A DNA stretch of 64,000 nucleotides, from positions 3,024,149 through 3,088,148 of the forward strand of contig NC_091216.1 of the NCBI RefSeq assembly GCF_040958095.1. The letters run 5' to 3'. A program made the position numbers and the translations under genes. Shown in pieces: positions 62,041 to 64,000 of this stretch (positions are counted from its first letter, which is position 1; each line of letters opens with the position of its first letter). The stretch comes from Procambarus clarkii (taxonomy: Eukaryota; Arthropoda; Malacostraca; Decapoda; Cambaridae). The notes under the pieces are model-generated. The model did not search any database, was not told the origin of the DNA, and saw nothing but the letters and a program-made list of their open reading frames with translations.

Positions 62041-63866
62041 TATATGGTGAAAGAAGGGATAACTTACTCAGGGAAGGGACCAGAAAGCCAAAGCCTGCAA
62101 TATCGAAATTGAAATTACAAGGAAACAATTTATAATATAAACACAGGTAGCAAAGCTCAAAAAGTAAGACTGCACAGACGTTATTGATTACATCACCCAG
62201 AAGAGTAAGGAGGTGGCACAAGTTTGTCCTGGTATGAGAGAAAGGATTTTCACTTGTGTTCAGTTGGGTGAGTGAGTATGACCAGATGTATATCGGCGTA
62301 GAATCTACAGGAGTGCACATCCATCCGTGCACTCTCCTGTATTCTCTGGTCTGGGACCAAGGTCTGCCTTGCTGGGTTTCTATGGGCTGGACTCTGGCTG
62401 GGCTGGCCAAGGATATTGCAAGAGTTGTTGCACGCCCAGATCACCAGAGGAGACTATGCAAGTCATCAGTGGCACTCAGTTGTTCCCATCATAGGGAGAG
62501 AACGTAGAGGGTTAGTTTCGTGCACCCAGGCCTGAAGGGTTCACTCACACGTTAAGGCAGGTCTAACCTTCCTTGTTACTAGTCCACGACACCATGAAAC
62601 CTTGACATTACTTTATGGAATTGCCATATGTCATGGTAAAATCTCTAGGAAGAGATTCAGCCTACTCCATTATCACCTATTCTACTCATTCACGTCTATT
62701 TAATCAAGAACTGCAGCCAAGAACAACAACAACTACTTCCAGACGTCTAGACAATACCACCAGTCTACCTATTCCATCAACCCTCACCCCACCTCAAACC
62801 TGGGTCGCTGGGAGACCACACCTTCCGAAACAAGCAGTTTAACAGCCAGTTAATAGTTAAAGTAGTCACCAGCGCCATCTGCCCGGCCGATATTCTGTAT
62901 AAATTGGGCGTTTTTGCCCAACATGAGTTAGATTACTCCTGTGTGCTCACCTGAGTAAACCTGTTAACCCATCTGTGGTGTAACGGATTTAGACTAGCCC
63001 ATAGTATCCTGCACTTTTATTTTGCATCTAACCGTAACGTAAATTTGATTGTTCATCCTGTTTGTTTTGCACACTTTGTATTAGAGCCAAGCCTGGATAT
63101 TTTTGTAATACGTTTAATTTATTTTAAAAGTAAAGTATTTTTTAAATGTTTTTTTCCCTCTGCTTTATCCTACACTTTACCTCACTGAAGACACCTTTGC
63201 AGTTTAATTTTTATTTTTTTAATATTTTGTGACTGGTATTAGAGACTGCACGACCACCAACGTTTCCCGTCACACATTCGTCTGCTATTCGTCTATTAGG
63301 TCACTAGATAATTGGGCAAAACAAAACTAGACCAAATTATGTTTTTTTTTCACAGCCAGGATTGTGCAGCAAGCACTACTGACAGAACTCATCAATAGCA
63401 TCAACTGAGAGAAAACATGAAACCAGGAAGTATGTTCTATCCTTGTTTGTATGCGATAATGATGGAACTAGTACTCGGAGCAGACCAAGATGAATTATGG
63501 ACTTTGACTATAGATTTCAAAGAGTACACAGGACTAAGATTCTTACAGCAGGCACCCAGGACACAGCAGAAAAAGTATATTTGTCGATTGAAAGAAAAGA
63601 TTGAATAAAAGATTGTCGATTGAACAGAAATAATGGATAAGGCAAACAGGCTGGAGACAACGATCGGCCCAGACCAAGAGAAGGAGACGCCTGGTCACCA
63701 GGACCAGTTACATTACATAGCAGCTATAGATGTAACAGACCATGTAATGTCCAGCGGGTATTTGATAACAGGGGCCACCCCCTCCCTCAGAGAAGGCTGT
63801 GGTTCTCCCCCCGAAATAGGAACCAGGTCAACTGATTCAACAATGTGTGACAACCAGGTTGCCTGC
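62041..63866. other. Unassigned region, possible LTR-like sequence
   Basis: No recognisable protein. 62885-63280 has CTGTATAAATTGGGCG (TATA-like) with a short GGGCGTTTTTGCCC dyad, an AT-rich segment, and GTGACTGGTATTAGAGACTG near 63228, which resembles the primer-site zone after some LTRs. Small frames at 63417-63605 and 63633-63881 encode unrecognised peptides. Confidence 0.3.
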
Positions 63867-63867
63867 C

Positions 63868-64000
63868 TGGCTGCGTGCTGACGTGGCCGTTTTGACATGG
63901 GGCCTTGCAATTCCTCCTGTTTTGCGGGTGAATTCCGTGGGACTAGAATTCTCGTGCAAGGCTGGTTATCCGGCCATTGAGTTGGTAATGTGCGACATGC
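63868..64000 (+). mobile_element. Gag-like RT-less retroposon, copy D, 5' end (cut by window)
   Basis: GTGCTGACGTGGCCGTTTTG matches the 5' UTR of copies A/B (GTGCTGACGTGGCGTTACG). From 63901 the frame GLAIPPVLRVNSVGLEFSCK and AGYPAIELVMCDM aligns with the N-terminus of the gag-like protein (GVPLPPVVGAQSVGLEFSVR, AGYPEIALACEM). The ATG at 63897 is one base out of frame, so the copy has a frameshift right after the start or a different start. More diverged than A, B and C. Confidence 0.75.

Overview
The window looks like repeat-dense nuclear DNA of a decapod crustacean, probably a crayfish-type genome. This is inferred from the mix of CR1-like LINEs with the conserved DQPGCD tail, Penelope-like elements (PLEs), tRNA-derived SINEs, a Tigger/pogo DNA transposon, DIRS-like debris and many GC-rich minisatellites, and from intron-like non-coding DNA with eukaryotic splice sites. 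There is no bacterial gene organisation. Only three or four spots look host-derived: one ankyrin-repeat exon (12573-12701, ANKHD1/ANKRD17 'mask'-like), a decayed intronless copy of METTL1 (47930-48636), and one weak candidate exon (49926-50026).

Layout. 1-2035: two PLE fragments on the minus strand with palindromic repeats. 2040-4085: three GC-rich minisatellite blocks, interleaved with two CR1 3' tails. 4217-7412: a (TCCA)n/poly-C block, an unclassified repeat, a hammerhead-like palindrome, a CR1 fragment carrying a nested SINE, and a second (TCCA)n block. 7413-11290: a second CR1 family, split by an unidentified 1.9-kb segment and by a reversed CR1 tail. 11885-12700: palindromic PLE-type repeats, then the ankyrin exon. 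12950-14660: a Jockey-like LINE split by a 373-bp palindromic MITE. 15108-15655: second copy of the unclassified repeat, carrying a 62-bp hairpin insertion. 15990-20120: a nearly full-length CR1-like LINE whose ORF1 encodes PHD-like and CCCH zinc fingers. 20150-22110: DIRS-like tyrosine-recombinase debris. 23190-26250: an RNase-H-bearing LINE on the minus strand. 27261-32865: a Tigger transposon holding a LINE that itself holds a second LINE.

33630-44294 is the most unusual block. Three copies of a CCHC-zinc-knuckle gag-like element, with a poly(A) tail and no reverse transcriptase, lie here (A and B tandem on the minus strand, C head-to-head with B). B is invaded by a CR1 with both ORFs open (ORF1 with an SGNH hydrolase domain; 989-aa ORF2). 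C is split by a 996-bp solo LTR with a 5-bp target duplication. A fourth, diverged copy starts at the right edge of the window (63868-64000).

44297-46780 holds a decayed minus-strand LINE. 47930-50030 holds the METTL1 pseudogene, a SINE and two minisatellites. 50030-53535 is mostly unassigned. 53560-55797 contains 38-bp and 36-bp satellites; the latter leaves all six frames open. 56020-59353 has a SINE and two related LTR-like units, and the rest is LINE debris. The genes do not form a pathway. The biology here is retrotransposition: SINEs share their 3' tail with the resident CR1 LINE and were probably mobilised by it, and much of the window can be read as successive insertions whose order is recoverable from interrupted reading frames and target duplications.
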